Positions 11,900 to 23,929 of a stretch of DNA of 64,000 nt are shown in pieces. The stretch spans positions 5,316,304 through 5,380,303 of the forward strand of contig JALMQS010000187.1 of assembly GCA_024734495.1 (NCBI GenBank). Direction: 5' to 3'. Position 1 is the stretch's first letter; every line of letters begins with the position of its first letter. The DNA comes from Forficula auricularia (lineage: Eukaryota > Arthropoda > Insecta > Dermaptera > Forficulidae). A program made the translations under genes and the position numbers. The notes beneath the pieces were generated by a model. The model was not told the origin of the DNA, did not search any database, and saw nothing but the letters and a program-made list of their open reading frames with translations.

Positions 11900-12862
11900 T
11901 TTTATAAAAAAAAATAAAACTGACTTCAAAAAAATTAAATGCAACAAATAAAATAATAAAACTCAAAAAATAAAATAAAATGCACTAAAAGGTATAAAAT
12001 AATAATCTAATTTAGTTACAACTAAACGACGAAATATTTACATGAAATCACTTTTTGAAGTCGGTGCCAAACATATACATTTTATGAATCAAACTCGACG
12101 GATTTTACTTAGTACGATTGGCGGGTACGCTCGCTTATATAGTTTGTTTAGCACCGACTTCAAAAAGTGATTTCATGTAAATATTTCGTCGTTTAGTTGT
12201 AACTAAATTAGATCATTATTTTATACCTTTTAGTGCATTTTATTTTATTTTTGAGTTTTATTATTTTATTTGTTGCATTTAATTTTTTTGAAGTCGGTTT
12301 TATTTTTATTTTTCTCTTTTTAGTGATGTTATTAATAGTGACTTAATATAATACCTTGCATGCATCTCGTAAGAGAAAGGGTCAGGCGAATGAATCAGAA
12401 AATGATAATAAAATTAAATTCATAAATATAGAAATTCTCTAGAAACGTTTGCGGGTTTTAAATGAACGTTTTAAGATTGATTTTTTTTAAAAGATTGTAT
12501 TTATTATAATTTCGATTATTTGCTCATAAGAATTGGATATTTACGTTAATTCGTCATTGATCCTATCATTAGAACTTGACTAAATTAATATGGGACCACC
12601 CCTAGATACCCTCTTTCCAATATAAAAAGAATCATCGAAATCGGTTCATAAACAAAGAAGTTATGCCTAAATAAACATAGCAAAAAATGTCCAATACCAA
12701 TGAAAGAAACGGGACCAATCGGAAACTAGACTGAACCTAATGCAAAAAAAATCATCAAAATCGGTTCACAATTGGCGAAGATATCTGGTAACATAGACAC
12801 ACAAAAAAAATTCAGTCGAATTGAGAAACTCCTCCTTTTTTGAAGTCGGTTAAAAAGTGAAG
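11900..12862 (-). mobile_element. ACCGACTTC element (family R4), copy 1
   Basis: On minus it starts TTAACCGACTTCAAAAAAGG (complement of 12840-12859) and ends in a large palindrome at 11900-12310. Palindrome arms carry CAACTAAACGACGAAATATT and its complement around a loop at about 12075-12160. The motif ACCGACTTCAAAAA or its near variant occurs at the start and at each palindrome arm end. An open frame related to 15677-15898 lies at about 12358-12500 on plus, broken by a TAG. Related AT-rich elements are common in insects; the superfamily is unclear. Confidence 0.65.
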
Positions 12863-13004
12863 AAAAATCATTTTTAAGCTAAATATCTTTCGTCTGAATG
12901 TATGTATAAATATATTGATTGTAAAGCTCGTTGGTGGTTCTTTTTGGTGTGAAAAAGTTTATTTCTAAAATAAAGGGATTGTTCGATTTTGGGATTCAGA
13001 GCTT

Positions 13005-13287
13005 CTTCTTCTTCGAGTGCCATACCCGAAACGGGTGTCGGCTCCTCTCCACATATACCTGTGCTGAGTGTGTTTAGTTGTTTTACACAGATATATGGGA
13101 CCTACTTTTTAACGCCGGTTCCGAACGGCTAATTTGGAGAGGTTACTAGGCAATTATACTCTTGGTAGGTTGCCATTACTTTCCAAGAGGAGGCGACTGA
13201 AAATATTTATCTGCCGAGACTCGGTCTCGAACCAGCGATCCTCGAGTCAGCGACCCAACACTCTATCCACTGACCCACAGTCGCCTC
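13005..13287 (-). mobile_element. complete tRNA-derived SINE (283 bp)
   Basis: Exact 11-bp target duplications ATTCAGAGCTT lie at 12994-13004 and 13288-13298. On minus, the head has an A-box-like TGGGTCAGTGG and a B-box-like GGTTCGAGACC, followed by a body and a (GAA)n tail (CTTCTTCTTC on plus at 13005). The tRNA-type head, short length, simple tail and perfect duplication are diagnostic of a recent SINE insertion. It differs in body from the SINE at 48075 but shares the ending GGCACTCGAAGAAG. Confidence 0.9.
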
Positions 13288-13460
13288 ATTCAGAGCTTAC
13301 AGATGATAAATCCAGAAAATTATTTAATTAATCAAATTGTTAATTGGTGAGCTCTTGAATTCGCTCATAATTGTTGAGCTTGAATTTGGCAGAAATGTTT
13401 GTATTAATAAGCTGCATTATTAAGTCAAGTTTCATTTTCTAGCAGATAAAAATGACTAAA

Positions 13461-14262
13461 TTTTTTTTTTTTTTATAAAGATACTGATACAAGAAGAAGT
13501 TGCACCAAGAAGGTACAACCTCTGTAGTCCGTGGTGGACCCTTGTAACGTGAAGATAAGGGGAGATTTAGTGATTGGGTAGAAGTCGAAGGTATCTGTGG
13601 ATGCTGGTCTTGAAAGATTGAAGGTCATAAGTTGCTGGAAAGACGGTCGGGGGAAGAGAGTTCCAGTCTCTAGATGTCATGGGGATAAATGAATTGGCGA
13701 ATGCGTTTGTTCGATTAGTATCCAGTTTAAGCGCGTAGGGGTGTTGAGTTTTAGAAAATCGTGTATTCCGCGCAAATGAAGCCCTTGGTGGGATTATCGA
13801 TTTAATTTCGTCAGAACAAAAGCCATGGTAGTATCTATAAAAAAGGGAAAGGGCGGAGACAGATCTACGATGGGCTAGGGAGTCGAGAGTGTCAGTTAAT
13901 GTAGGATCGCCTATCAGTCTGATAGCTCATCTCTGAATTGCGTCCAGGGTTTCAAGAGAATACTTGGAGGACCCTCTCCACAAATGCGAGCAATATTCAA
14001 GACAGGGGCGAATTTGAGCCTTGTATAATATAAGGAGTTGAGTGGGGGTGAAAAATCGTTTGGTTAGGAAAAGAAAGCCAAGCTTACATGCTGCAGCCTT
14101 TGCTACTGAGATAATATGGTCATTCCAAGAGAGGTCAGAACCTAAGGAGACACCTAACAATGATATTTTATTACGAAATTCCAATGAGCTCGAATCAAAG
14201 GAAATGTCCGGAAGGTTCCTATCTGCGCGCCTAGAAATTAGGCAGCATTGTGTTTTACCAGC
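13461..14262 (-). mobile_element. 5'-truncated LINE, second copy
   Basis: The poly(A) tail is the T run at 13461-13474. The 3' untranslated region includes GCACCAAGAAGGTACAACC near 13502, shared with the short tail at 54579-54648. It belongs to the same family as the LINE at 5961 but with a different truncation point near 14262. No clear target duplication is seen. Confidence 0.8.
13567..14255 (-). pseudogene. LINE reverse transcriptase C-terminus with in-frame stop
   Basis: On minus from about 14255 it reads KTQCCLISRRADRNLPDI, then LLGVSLGSDLSWNDHI, IRPCLEYCSHLWRG, TLDAIQR and, after an in-frame TGA at 13929-13927 (arginine codon in the sister copy), IRLIGDPTLTDTLDSLAHRR, FYRYYHGFCSDEIKS and SRDWNSLPPTVFP, ending TAA at 13569-13567. 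These are the conserved segments after the catalytic box of Jockey/CR1-type elements. The YADD box itself is lost to truncation. Codon-level similarity to 6082-6915 is high, so both come from one family. Confidence 0.85.
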
Positions 14263-14696
14263 ATGGCGAAAAGTCGCAAACGTACGTACCAAATCTTTAA
14301 AAAATTTAATTCTAATTTTATTTTTTGAATCAAAATTTATGGTTTGTAAAATTGTAGAAAAAAGAATTGTTATAAGAATAGATTATTGAGTCATTGTGCT
14401 TTTATTAGGTACGTACAGAAACTTGAACTTGGCCGCTTTTCTATTAATAAATAGAATCCGATTTTCCAATTCTACTAATTTATTAATAAATAGCCTATAT
14501 TAGAGACTTAGAAGTTTATATTGACCCCTGGAACATACTTATATTATAATTTAAGAAATTTTATTAACTTATATATTGAAAACTTTTCAACGATTTGTTA
14601 TCTAACTATTGATTTTATTGATTTTTTTTATTATTTCACTAAAAAAATAAATAAATAAATAAAATCAATGGTTTATAAAAAATTTATTTTTTCAAA

Positions 14697-15070
14697 TTTT
14701 ACAATAGAGAAATCAATGAGGTTGTTTTCTGCTTGATGCAAATAAACTTATATTTATATGTATATAACTAATATAAATATGTATATATTATATAATCTAT
14801 AGTTTTTATCTTCAATCTTTTTAATTAATTGGTAATATTTTATCTTATGAGTTCAAATACCCGATTAGATGTTTTTGTTTTGTTGGAATAGTGAGCTAGT
14901 CACATTATAAATAATATATATCCATATAAAATCCCTAGTAGCACAATGTTTCAAGCTATATAGTTACTATAGTTACTATATAGTTTGAAACATTGTACTA
15001 CTAGGGATATGTTTGTATGTTTAATTGCATCAAGCAGAGGACAACCCCTTTGTTTCTCTCTATGAATCAA
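14697..15070. repeat. subfamily A palindrome shell
   Basis: CTTGATGCAAATAAAC at 14732-14747 recurs inverted as ATTGCATCAAGCAGAGGACA at 15022-15041. A near-perfect central palindrome spans about 14931-15007 (ATCCCTAGTAGCACAATG against its complement). The same outer sequences bracket hammerheads at 52911-53260 and 60605-62640. Here no intact hammerhead core remains between them. Confidence 0.6.
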
Positions 15071-15202
15071 CAACTCTGCTACTCTCGGCAAAATAAAAAC
15101 TTTTCCCTTAAAATCACCTTTGAATTCAGTGAGTAGATTCAAAAGAGAACATACCTTAGCATTATTTGCTTGGAATCCAGGACATTGTCGTCTAGAATTC
15201 AT
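14951..15202 (-). other. conserved coding-like segment in subfamily A elements
   Basis: The minus frame encodes 83 residues including FILPRVAELLIHREKQRGC and PLLDAIKHT. The same peptide with conservative changes (R to K, I to N) is encoded on plus at 52877-52957 and, in part, on minus near 53222-53285. Repeated preservation of the reading frame in separated copies suggests descent from a real element-encoded or captured coding sequence. I do not recognise the protein. A possible donor GTATGT at about 15154 (minus) hints at a spliced origin. Confidence 0.35.
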
Positions 15203-15401
15203 GATCTTGCATCCAGGAATGTGTCCAGTATTTAGTAGAAGAAGAGAATATCTGAAAAATAAAATTGCAATTAGTCACATATTAATGAAAAATCTTTCCT
15301 CAAATTTTTTGAATTTATTTCTTATTTCAAAAAAAAAAAAATAGCCTCTATAATTTACATAAGGGATACCTCATTCACTTATGGTCTGTTTTGATTTTAT
15401 T

Positions 15402-16340
15402 TTTAACCGACTTCAAAAAAGGAGGAGGCTCTATATTCGACTGAATTTTTTTTTTGTCTATATTACCTCATATATCCGCCAATTGTGAACCGATTTTGAA
15501 ATTTTTTTTGCTTTGGGTTCAGTCTAGTTTTCAATTGATCCGGTTTTTTTTTCATTGGTATTAGACCTTTTTTGTTAGGTTTGTTCAGGCCTAACTTCTT
15601 TGTTATTGAACCGATTTCGATGATTCTTTTTTTATTGGAAAGGGGGTATCTTAGGGATAGTGCCATATTAATTTGGTCAAGTTCTGATGATATGATCAAC
15701 GGCGAAATAACGTAAATCTCCAATTCTTATGAGCAAATAATCGAAATTATGATAAATAAAATCTTTTATAAAAGAAATCTTATAACATGTATTTAAAACC
15801 CGCAAACGTTTCGAGATAATTTCTATATTTATGAATTGAATTTTATTATCATTTTCTGATTCATTCGCCTGACGCTTTCTCTTACGAGATGCATGCATTA
15901 TATTAAGTCACTATTAATAACATCACTAAAAAGAGAAAAATAAAAATAATTTTTATAAAAAAAAAAATAAAATAAAAACGATTTCAAAAAACTTAAATGC
16001 AACAAATAAAATAATAATAACTTAAAAATAAATTAAAATCCACTAAAAGGTATAAAATAATTATCTTATTTAGTTACAACTAAACGACGAAATATTAACA
16101 TGAAATTACTTTTTGAAGTCGGTGCCAAACATATACATTTTATGAATCGCACTTGACTGATCTTACTTAGTACGTTTGGCAGGTACGCTCGCTAATAGGT
16201 ATAGTTTGTTTGGCACCGACTTCAAAAAGTGATTTCATGTTAATATTTCGTCGTTTAGTTGTAACTAAATAAGATAATTATTTTACCTTTTAGTGGATTT
16301 TATTTTATTTTTAAGTTATTATTATTTTATTAAAATTAAA
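15402..16340 (+). mobile_element. ACCGACTTC element (family R4), copy 2
   Basis: It begins TTTTAACCGACTTCAAAAAA at 15402 and ends with a palindrome at about 15955-16330. Arms again carry CAACTAAACGACGAAATATT and its complement, with GAAGTCGGTGCCAAACAT flanking the loop. It is an inverted counterpart of copy 1, 2.5 kb away. An open frame on minus is preserved (15677-15898). Confidence 0.65.
15677..15898 (-). other. open frame inside the ACCGACTTC element
   Basis: 73 codons starting MHASRKRKRQANESENDNK; basic and polar N-terminus, then INIEIISKRLRVLN. The equivalent frame in the copy at 12358 starts with TTG and has a TAG stop at the second K of the ISKR segment. It may be the remains of the N-terminus of the element's own protein, but I cannot assign a family and the downstream part is AT-rich and degenerate. 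Confidence 0.3.
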
Positions 16341-17917
16341 TTCATTTGACCAAGAGCGAAAATTGACATTTCCTCGTTCATTATTTATGTATTATTAATA
16401 GATTTAAGATGAGTTGGGAAACTTATTATCAGAAAACGAACATCTGACCAATGACATCATCATTTGATCAGACGACAAGACACACACAGACAAGATAACT
16501 AGGATGGGCACGTCCAAATGAAATCCTTTGCTATCTACTAAGCTGTAATTTAGTGTTCAGATTTTGATTTATATGTTCTACCAGAAAAGATTGAGCTAGG
16601 TAATTGAAATTTCCAGGTGGTTTATATATGGGAAACTTCTTAGTTTTCGCATTTGGAGAAAGAGAAACATGAATTATATATTTTGTTGTATATTATTTTG
16701 AGATACCATTGATAATTACTTGTCCTTATTTTTTAAATATATCTATTTAAATTGATTTAAGACTATTAGAAAGAATTCTGCAACTACACTCCTCAAAGAG
16801 GGAACCACCCCTAAATAAGCATATTTGTTAGTAGAATAAATATAATAATTCTGTGGCACACACCCTCTATATAAAACTTTTTAATAAATAAACAAAATAT
16901 GTTTGGGAATTTTTTGTCCTTGGCTATACTAATTGATAAGTATTAAATGTGCATGTATAGGTTTGTGTGAACATGTGGGTTGATGACTATGTTCAAACCA
17001 GTTAACGATACTTGTAGAATCTTAATTATTTTCCATTCCCTTGTTGGAGTGCAAAATGCATATCATTAAGCAAGATTTCAATTTGTATATTTGTTAATAC
17101 AATGAGCAATGCAAGATGGATTAAGACCTCCACTTGGATTTATTTAATCCAACCATTGATTATGAGAGTCTAGTGCCAATGGGAACCATTCGGGGTCACT
17201 CACGTGGCCTTGTGCCGTTTCCGACCCAAACGAAATTATTTCCAATTACCGACAACAGTATCAGTGTATGTATGTATGTATATGGCTTAGGATTTACTAG
17301 AGCTGCCCAATTATTTACCAGCATTTTAGATTGAAATCTAGCTATTTTGCATGAATATACATATTTCCTCTATAATTTAGATTGTTTCGATATTGAGGAA
17401 ATAAAAACACGTAGAGGAAATAAAATAGATTACAACCCCGAAGACATTTTTTTCAAAATATTATATTCCAAATTATGGGCACAATAATCCAATATTTGTT
17501 TATTATTTTATGATACAGATGCAAAAGTTTCCAGGCCTATAAAGCGCTGGCTAGACTATGGCATCCTTGGAAAAAGAGAGGGAATATATTCAAGTGTTAG
17601 ACCGGAGTTGAAGTTATTTGTGAACTTCTGTCTTCAGAGAATGAAGGTTGTAGGAAACCGGAACGATTAAAGCAGGAAGGGATTTCTAGTTTATTAGAGG
17701 GGATAGAGGAACTAACTAATGAATACTCACAATAATGTACTAATAAACTGCATCCCTAGGCATGGTCATAGTTAGCGGGGGTAAGGGGGGCAGTGACCCC
17801 CTACAAAACTCATTGCCTCACCTAGAAAAATCGAAACTCCATTATTACAAGGCATCACTTATGCATTTCTCATTGAATTATTTCGTTACTTCGACAAAAT
17901 TTGTCAATTCTTCTGAA
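16341..17917. other. AT-rich stretch with possible old LINE 3' remnant
   Basis: No gene supported. Around 17590-17700 the text resembles, at low identity, the 3' part of the LINEs at 6082 and 13567 (GAATGAAGGTTGTAGGAAAC), so an ancient copy is possible. A C/G-rich patch at 17770-17810 looks like a decayed DNA-element end. Confidence 0.35.
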
Positions 17918-18593
17918 AAATAAGCTGACATGTTCTGATGTGGCCATCCACTTGACTTTACCATACACCCTGGACCCTAAAATTATTTTTAATCATGTAG
18001 GGGGGGGGGGTTAGTTTTTGCATTTCTATACTTCTGGTGTCCCACTGATTATGTATACAAAATTTGATTGAGTTTGGTAGATTTTAATTTTTTGACCTTA
18101 CACCCCTCCCCCCCATTTTGGGCGGTTAGTTTTTGTATTATTAGACTTCTGGGGGTCCACTGATTATGTATACAAAATTTGGTTGAGTTTGCTCAAACAG
18201 CCTAGATTTTTAATTTTGAACCCCTCCTCCACCCCCTTTAATTTTGGGTCGATATGTACCAAAATCTAATCAGCTCTTAATCGCAATGGACCAAAACTAC
18301 GTAGGAAATTTGGTTTTGATATTCACACTAGTTTTTGAGCTAGGTCGTCCATAAAAATTTGATAACGCACAAACTAACAGACATTTTGACAAAACAATTA
18401 TTATCTCGAAAAATATAATCTTTTCGATGTTTACTTATTAGGGCTTTTTTGCAGAGCGAAATGCCATGGTTTCGCTCAATTTTTTTAATCAAAATCGTTT
18501 CAGCCGTTTTTGAGATATTTCGAAAAAAAGAAGGAAAAAACCACTTTTTCATTCACGATTACAATACTTGACCATACCTTGTATGGTAAAGTA
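17918..18593 (-). mobile_element. module-repeat element (family R2), full copy with two modules
   Basis: On minus it begins CTTTACCATACAAGGTATGG, a hairpin-forming terminus, and ends CATGTCAGCTTATTT. Between are a unique half (about 18250-18560) and two tandem ~118-bp modules, each with CTGATTATGTATACAAAATT on plus. The same order is found at 21918, 24162 and 54883. The inner end repeats the CTTTACCATACA motif inverted. Non-coding; superfamily unassigned. Confidence 0.75.
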
Positions 18594-21399
18594 ATTATAA
18601 GCACATAGGTATATAAATATTAAAATATATTAACAATCATTTATTAGAGTGGATAAAAGTTCAAGTAATGAGATCTTTACGTGAATACTTCACACCTCTT
18701 AATAATATATTATAATTTCGATTTCGGTTGAAACTACTACAACTACACTGTGTAATTGAGCTACAGACTGCCAATTTTTAGGTGATTTTGGAACCTGTCA
18801 GTGTTCAGAAGATCCTTAACTTAATATTGTGAACAAATTCATTCATTCTCTTCTTATTAACAAAATAAAAGTAAGAATTTGATATCTGAAGTATTTAAAA
18901 GATATTTAAGGTATGAGATCTGAACTGCACTTGGCTGGCTAATTTAAAAAGTATTATCATTATTTTTATATTTAATACAAGTTTTAAAGCGAGATAATTT
19001 TTTTTTTTTTTATTATTACATCAGAGAGAAAATGAATAGAGATAAATATGTATGTATGTAGTAGGAGGAAGTGGAAAATTTCCATATACAATAATAAATG
19101 GTATCCGGAAGTTTATCTTTTCTCACGTGACCTATTAATAGTTCAATAATAATAACAAAAAAGTATTAAAAAATCTCATTGAAATTTCTTTGAATATATA
19201 TTTTTTTATTGTATTATTTACTTTCACTTCATTTGAATTAAAATTTTAATTGAATGATTACTTTGGAATGGTCGAATTTTTGGTGGGGTCGAAAATAAAA
19301 AATATTTTTTTTCATGAGATGTCAGATATCCTTGTATAAATTTCCTTAAGAGAAATTAGGTTTTTTTTTTAAATTTAAGTAATAGTAAAATGAAGGTATA
19401 AGAGACCATTTTGAAAAATGATCGAAAAATTTTCAAATATTATAGATCATTCTTTATTATCATAATTATCATTTCCTGATGTCCATCTAACTACATTTTC
19501 TTGGGATTTCGTATTATGTGTATGTTTTTACGAGGTGGGGATTTAGCCTCACGCTCAACTCGTTTCAGTCGCCTCATACGACAAGCAGGGGATATTGTGG
19601 ACCAATTCTAGCTTCCAGTCCACAGGGGGAAAATTGTGACAGATACTTTGATAAAATCAAAGCGTGGATGAATTTTAAAATTTAATTAGAATTAGCGGCA
19701 AGGCTTTGTTGGAATTCTGTTCAAAAATAAATCGGGAGTCTTTTAATTAAATTTAATTCAATTAAAATTGTAGCTCGTAAACTATTATAAATAAAAAGAT
19801 GAAAAACTTGAAATTTACCACTTATATGTATTTATTTTCCCCACATTGAAAAATCGTATTAAAATTTTAAATAAATTATTATTTTGGGGAGGATCAAATC
19901 TTTCGTAGGCCGAAATTAAAAAAAAATATATACATTTTTTCATCATGCTAAAATGTGATGAATTCCATTAAATATATTTCCAAGTAGAATCAGGCTAATT
20001 TTTTTATATTTATTTCACTTTAAAACCACTGTAGGGGAGTCCCAAATTGGTCATCTTTAGGTGATTTTTGTATCTGTTGGCAATTGAAAATTGATTAACT
20101 TAAAATTAAGTAAAAAAATACTAAAAATTCCTTCATTCCCTGTTTATCACCGCCAAATAAAAACGAATTTAATATCTAATTTATTTTTGAAGTTATAAGG
20201 TGTGCTTGCAGTCTGTTTCCCATTTGGCCCAATTTTTATTAATTTAATAAATTTTTCTTACAGTTTAATTTCAATTTTGTTTATAACTTGTGTTTAAAAA
20301 ATTGTGAGCAAATAATTATGAACTTTTCTTTTTTTTTCTTTTTTAAATATTGATGATTAATTTTTAAGAAGTAGTGCTTTAAGTTGCTCGGACACTACCC
20401 CGTAAGTCAAAATAAAATCTGAATTTTTTTTCGACTAAAATCATAAATTTTAACACATAAATTAATTATTTTAATTTAGATGTTGGTTAACATCATTTTT
20501 AATCGGATATATGAAATAATTTAATTAATAAATATAATAGATAAATAAATGTCTTTTGACTCGAGTATTATTTTGCCTAAAGTAGATCTGGCAACTCCCC
20601 ATCTACTAGTTGTCAGTTGTTGATGTTTTGATGTGAGTATGGCTATAAAGTTTTAAATATATAGAAAAGAAAAAATTGTTATTGAATGTAAAATAAAATA
20701 AATGTCTGGAGGCCTACTGATTATGTATACAAAATTTGGTTGAGTTTGGTACAAACGCGTTTTTCTTATGCGACGTTGCCAGACTTTGACGAGTCACGTG
20801 ATTTACTTATTTTTAAGTGAAGCGGACTGATATTTTCGATCATTTAGATTTGAATATTTACCAAACCCTGGGTTAGAAAGTTTTTTTAACGTTAACTACG
20901 ATAATTTATCTATATACTATATATATAAAAGTTTTTTGTTTTTTTCTCATCATACGATTTGGCTAGATTAATCGAAATATGTCCTTTCAGCCAACATTCC
21001 CTATTCACTACGTGTTAAAAGTCCGATTTTTAATAATTAATTAGACTAAAAAAATTATTTTATACGTATTTGTTATCTATTAATAACATATTAAAAATTA
21101 AAATTTTTAATCCAACATTGCCTTAATGTCCAAGCAACCTTAAAAGATCAATTGAATAAATAAAATATATTGAGTGAAAATCATGTGATGGGCGTATGTC
21201 ACGTCATTTACATTCCGAGAAAAATTCAAAAGAGAATAAATTTTATATTATAAAATAGGAATATCGAATATTTTATAGCAAGTGAGAGTAGACTCCTTTT
21301 ATAGTCACTAAATTGTGGGTGTGAATCGATAGCGATTAATGGTCCATTTTTATTCCCCTAAGTGAAAGTATTCATTTTGTGTTGGTAATTTGAGAGAGA
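18594..21399. other. AT-rich stretch with decayed repeats
   Basis: Copies of a repeat (R12) with TTTAGGTGATTTTTGTA-like ends occur near 18775-18815 and 20055-20085; bodies resemble one another at 19190-19400, 19760-20110 and 22895-23180. At 19560-19630 a GTTTCAGTCGCCTCATACGA block resembles the 3' end of widespread retroelements. A module fragment of family R2 lies at 20703-20750. A TCTATATACTATATATATAA sequence near 20909 is Helitron-start-like, but no 3' end was found. No gene. Confidence 0.4.
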
Positions 21400-21720
21400 G
21401 AAAGCACCAGGCATGTGTACATCTGTCTGTTTTATGACTAATAAATATTGAAATTAAAACTGATAAAATGAACGTTGTACCCGGAGGGCAAAGGAATGAA
21501 TGGACGGGAGGCTGAGATGGAGGGGAACGAATGAATCAAACATTTTGGAATGTAAGCGGTTTACAAAAAAAGAAAAAGAAAATGAAACGAAACGAATCGA
21601 GGTATGGGAATGGTTCAGCCGCCCGAGCAACTCGGCTGTACAGACCCTATGACGTCACCAGGCGTTCTTCAATCGAGAGTTGGTTCCTTAAAGAGAATAT
21701 TTTTTTAGTGTGAGGGAGGG
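21400..21720. promoter_or_regulatory. less AT-rich unique patch with a CRE palindrome
   Basis: This stretch stands out from the surroundings in base composition and is not repeated elsewhere in the window. It contains a perfect TGACGTCA cAMP-response-element palindrome at 21650-21657 and a GAGAGAGAGAAAG tract near 21391. A plus frame at 21531-21713 is weak. It may be a promoter, an untranslated exon or an enhancer; this is inference from composition and one motif. Confidence 0.25.
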
Positions 21721-21917
21721 TGAGATATGCATTTATCTTGACCTTGTTTGAAAATGTTTCAAGATCATTGGGAAATTGAAATGAAGGCTGACATTAATTT
21801 TTTTTTCTTCATTTCATTGCATTAAAGGCTAAATGTGATAAATAAAATCACTTGATGAATATTAAAATTAAATGATTTCTTTGTTTAGGCTGCATATGTT
21901 GCTATCTTTCTTTTTAA

Positions 21918-22731
21918 AATAAGCTGACGTGTTCTGATGTGGCCATCCACTTGACTTTACCATACAACCTGGCCCCTAAAATTATTTATAATCATGTAGG
22001 GGGGGGGGGGTTAGTTTTTGAATTTTTATACTTCTGATTATGATTATACCACTGATTATGTATACAAAATTTGGTTGAGTTTAGTAAATGGCCAAGATTT
22101 TCATTTTTTGATCCTACACCACCTCCCATTTTGGGCGGTTAGTTTTTGCATTTTTAGACTTCTGGGCTTCCATTGGTTATGTATACAAAATTTGGTTGAG
22201 TTTGGTCAAATGGCCAAGATTTTAATTTTTTGACCCTGTACCCCCCTCCCCCTATTTTGGGCTGTTAGTTTTTGCATTTTTATACTTCTGGGGTCCCACT
22301 GATTGTGTATACGAAATTTGGTTGAGTTTGCTCAAATGGCGTAGATTTTTAATTTTTAACCCCCCTCCACCCCCCTTAATTTTGGGTCGATATGCACCAA
22401 AATCTAATCAGCTCTTAATCTCAATGGGCCAAAACTACGTGTGAAATTTGGTTTCGATATTCACACTAGTTTTTGAGCTAGCTCGTCCACAAAAATTTGG
22501 TAACGCACAGACTAACAGACATTTTGACAAAATAAGTATTATCTCGAAAAATATAATTTTTTTGATGTTCACTTATTAGAGCTTTTTTGTAGGGCGAAAT
22601 ACCATGGTTTCGCTCGATTTTTTTAATCAAAATAGTTTCAGCCGTTTTTGAGATATTTCGAAAAAAAGAAGGAAAAAAAACACTTTTTTCATGCACGATT
22701 ACAATACTTGACCATATCCTGTATGGTAAAG
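21918..22731 (-). mobile_element. module-repeat element (family R2), three modules
   Basis: Same termini as the copy at 17918: AAATAAGCTGACGTGTTCTG on the left (plus) and CCATATCCTGTATGG on the right. Three tandem modules with TTTGGTTGAGTTTGGTCAAA-like cores lie at about 22010-22370, one more than the copies at 17918 and 54883. Module number therefore varies by copy. Non-coding. Confidence 0.75.
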
Positions 22732-22894
22732 CAAAAAATATTATTTTAGTTGTTATTCATAGTAAGTGGATTTGCTGGAATGACTCGAAAACATTACTGA
22801 AAAATACGCGAAACCATTTAAGACCATTTTTACGATTCCATTAACAAGTAAAAAGAGATCATATGAATGTCGCTACAATACCAGATAAGAGCAT

Positions 22895-23330
22895 TCATTG
22901 TAGCTTGTAAACTAATTATTATTATTATAACATTATGAAACTTAAAAGTTATTTCCCTGAAATCAAATTTCGTGTTAAAATTTTAATTGAATGATTATTT
23001 TGGGAAGATGCAAATTTTTGTGGGGGTCAAAAATAAAAATAATATTCATTATGAGAGGGGTATTCCTGTAAAGATCTATTCAAGAAAAATTAGGTTTAAT
23101 TTTATTAAGTTTATTTCACTTTAAAATGATGACATCACCCTAAAGTGAGTACTTTTAGGTGATTTTTGTACCTGTTGGCGTTTAGAAATGATTTAAAATT
23201 ATGAAAAAAAAAATACTATACGTAGGTAATTTCCTTCATATCAACGCAAAATCAAAACTAATTTGATATCTCAGCTATTTTAAAAGCTATAATGTATATA
23301 ATCCTCCCTTTCCTGCAGCTTATTTTATTA
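22895..23330. repeat. R12 repeat copy
   Basis: Contains TTTTAGGTGATTTTTGTACC at 23153-23172 and a body similar to 19760-20110 (AATTTTAATTGAATGATTA). The R12 copy at 60895-61156 shows that the family can carry inverted ends. No coding. Confidence 0.4.
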
Positions 23331-23521
23331 ATTTAATCGTATTTGATTTATAGATACTGTTCATATAAATATATGACTGTATTCCGCGTATAAATCGATT
23401 CAAAAACAATTTTGAACTGAGCTCGTAATATTGGCATAACCAAATATGTATATTTTGGCGTAATAGTAAAAAAGTTCTCCAATCGTAAAGCTTAAAGATA
23501 TTCGATTCTGCGAGTTTTCTA

Positions 23522-23582
23522 CTAGTGCGCCTAGAAATTAGGCAACATTTTATGACCTGAGTTAAAGTTAACTGAATATGAG
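23522..23582 (-). mobile_element. short LINE relic
   Basis: GCGCCTAGAAATTAGGCAAC at 23527-23546 followed by GAGTTAAAGTTAACTGAATA matches 6748-6797 of the LINE at 5961. Only this internal piece of about 60 bp is recognisable. Confidence 0.5.
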
Positions 23583-23929
23583 ATAAACTTTATTAATATT
23601 ATCTAATTATATTAAATGAGCAATTCTTATATATATAAATCATGAATTAAGGGGTTTTGGGGTCGAAAATCGATCTGTTAGGGTCTTCGGTTAAGTTTAA
23701 TTTGATTTGTGTTTTCTTAATTAAAATAATTATTCACAAATGGGTGTGTCAATAAAAGCTTATAATTAATGATTTTTAATTTATTTTTATTAATTAATTG
23801 TTTTTTTTAATTTTAAGACCCACTAATAATAATAGATCATTACAAATATTATTATATATAAAAATTAGGAAATTTAATTAATTAATTAGGGGTATTTTCT
23901 ATTGTAGATGAAGTGGTAGACTCAATGCT

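Noticed and set aside
17134..17334. Plus-strand open frame of 66 codons
   Set aside because: Somewhat mixed codons but ends in a simple TATG repeat region; no splice signals or family recognised.
20909..20940. Second full Helitron
   Set aside because: A TCTATATA-type start is present but no hairpin plus CTRR^T end could be found downstream.
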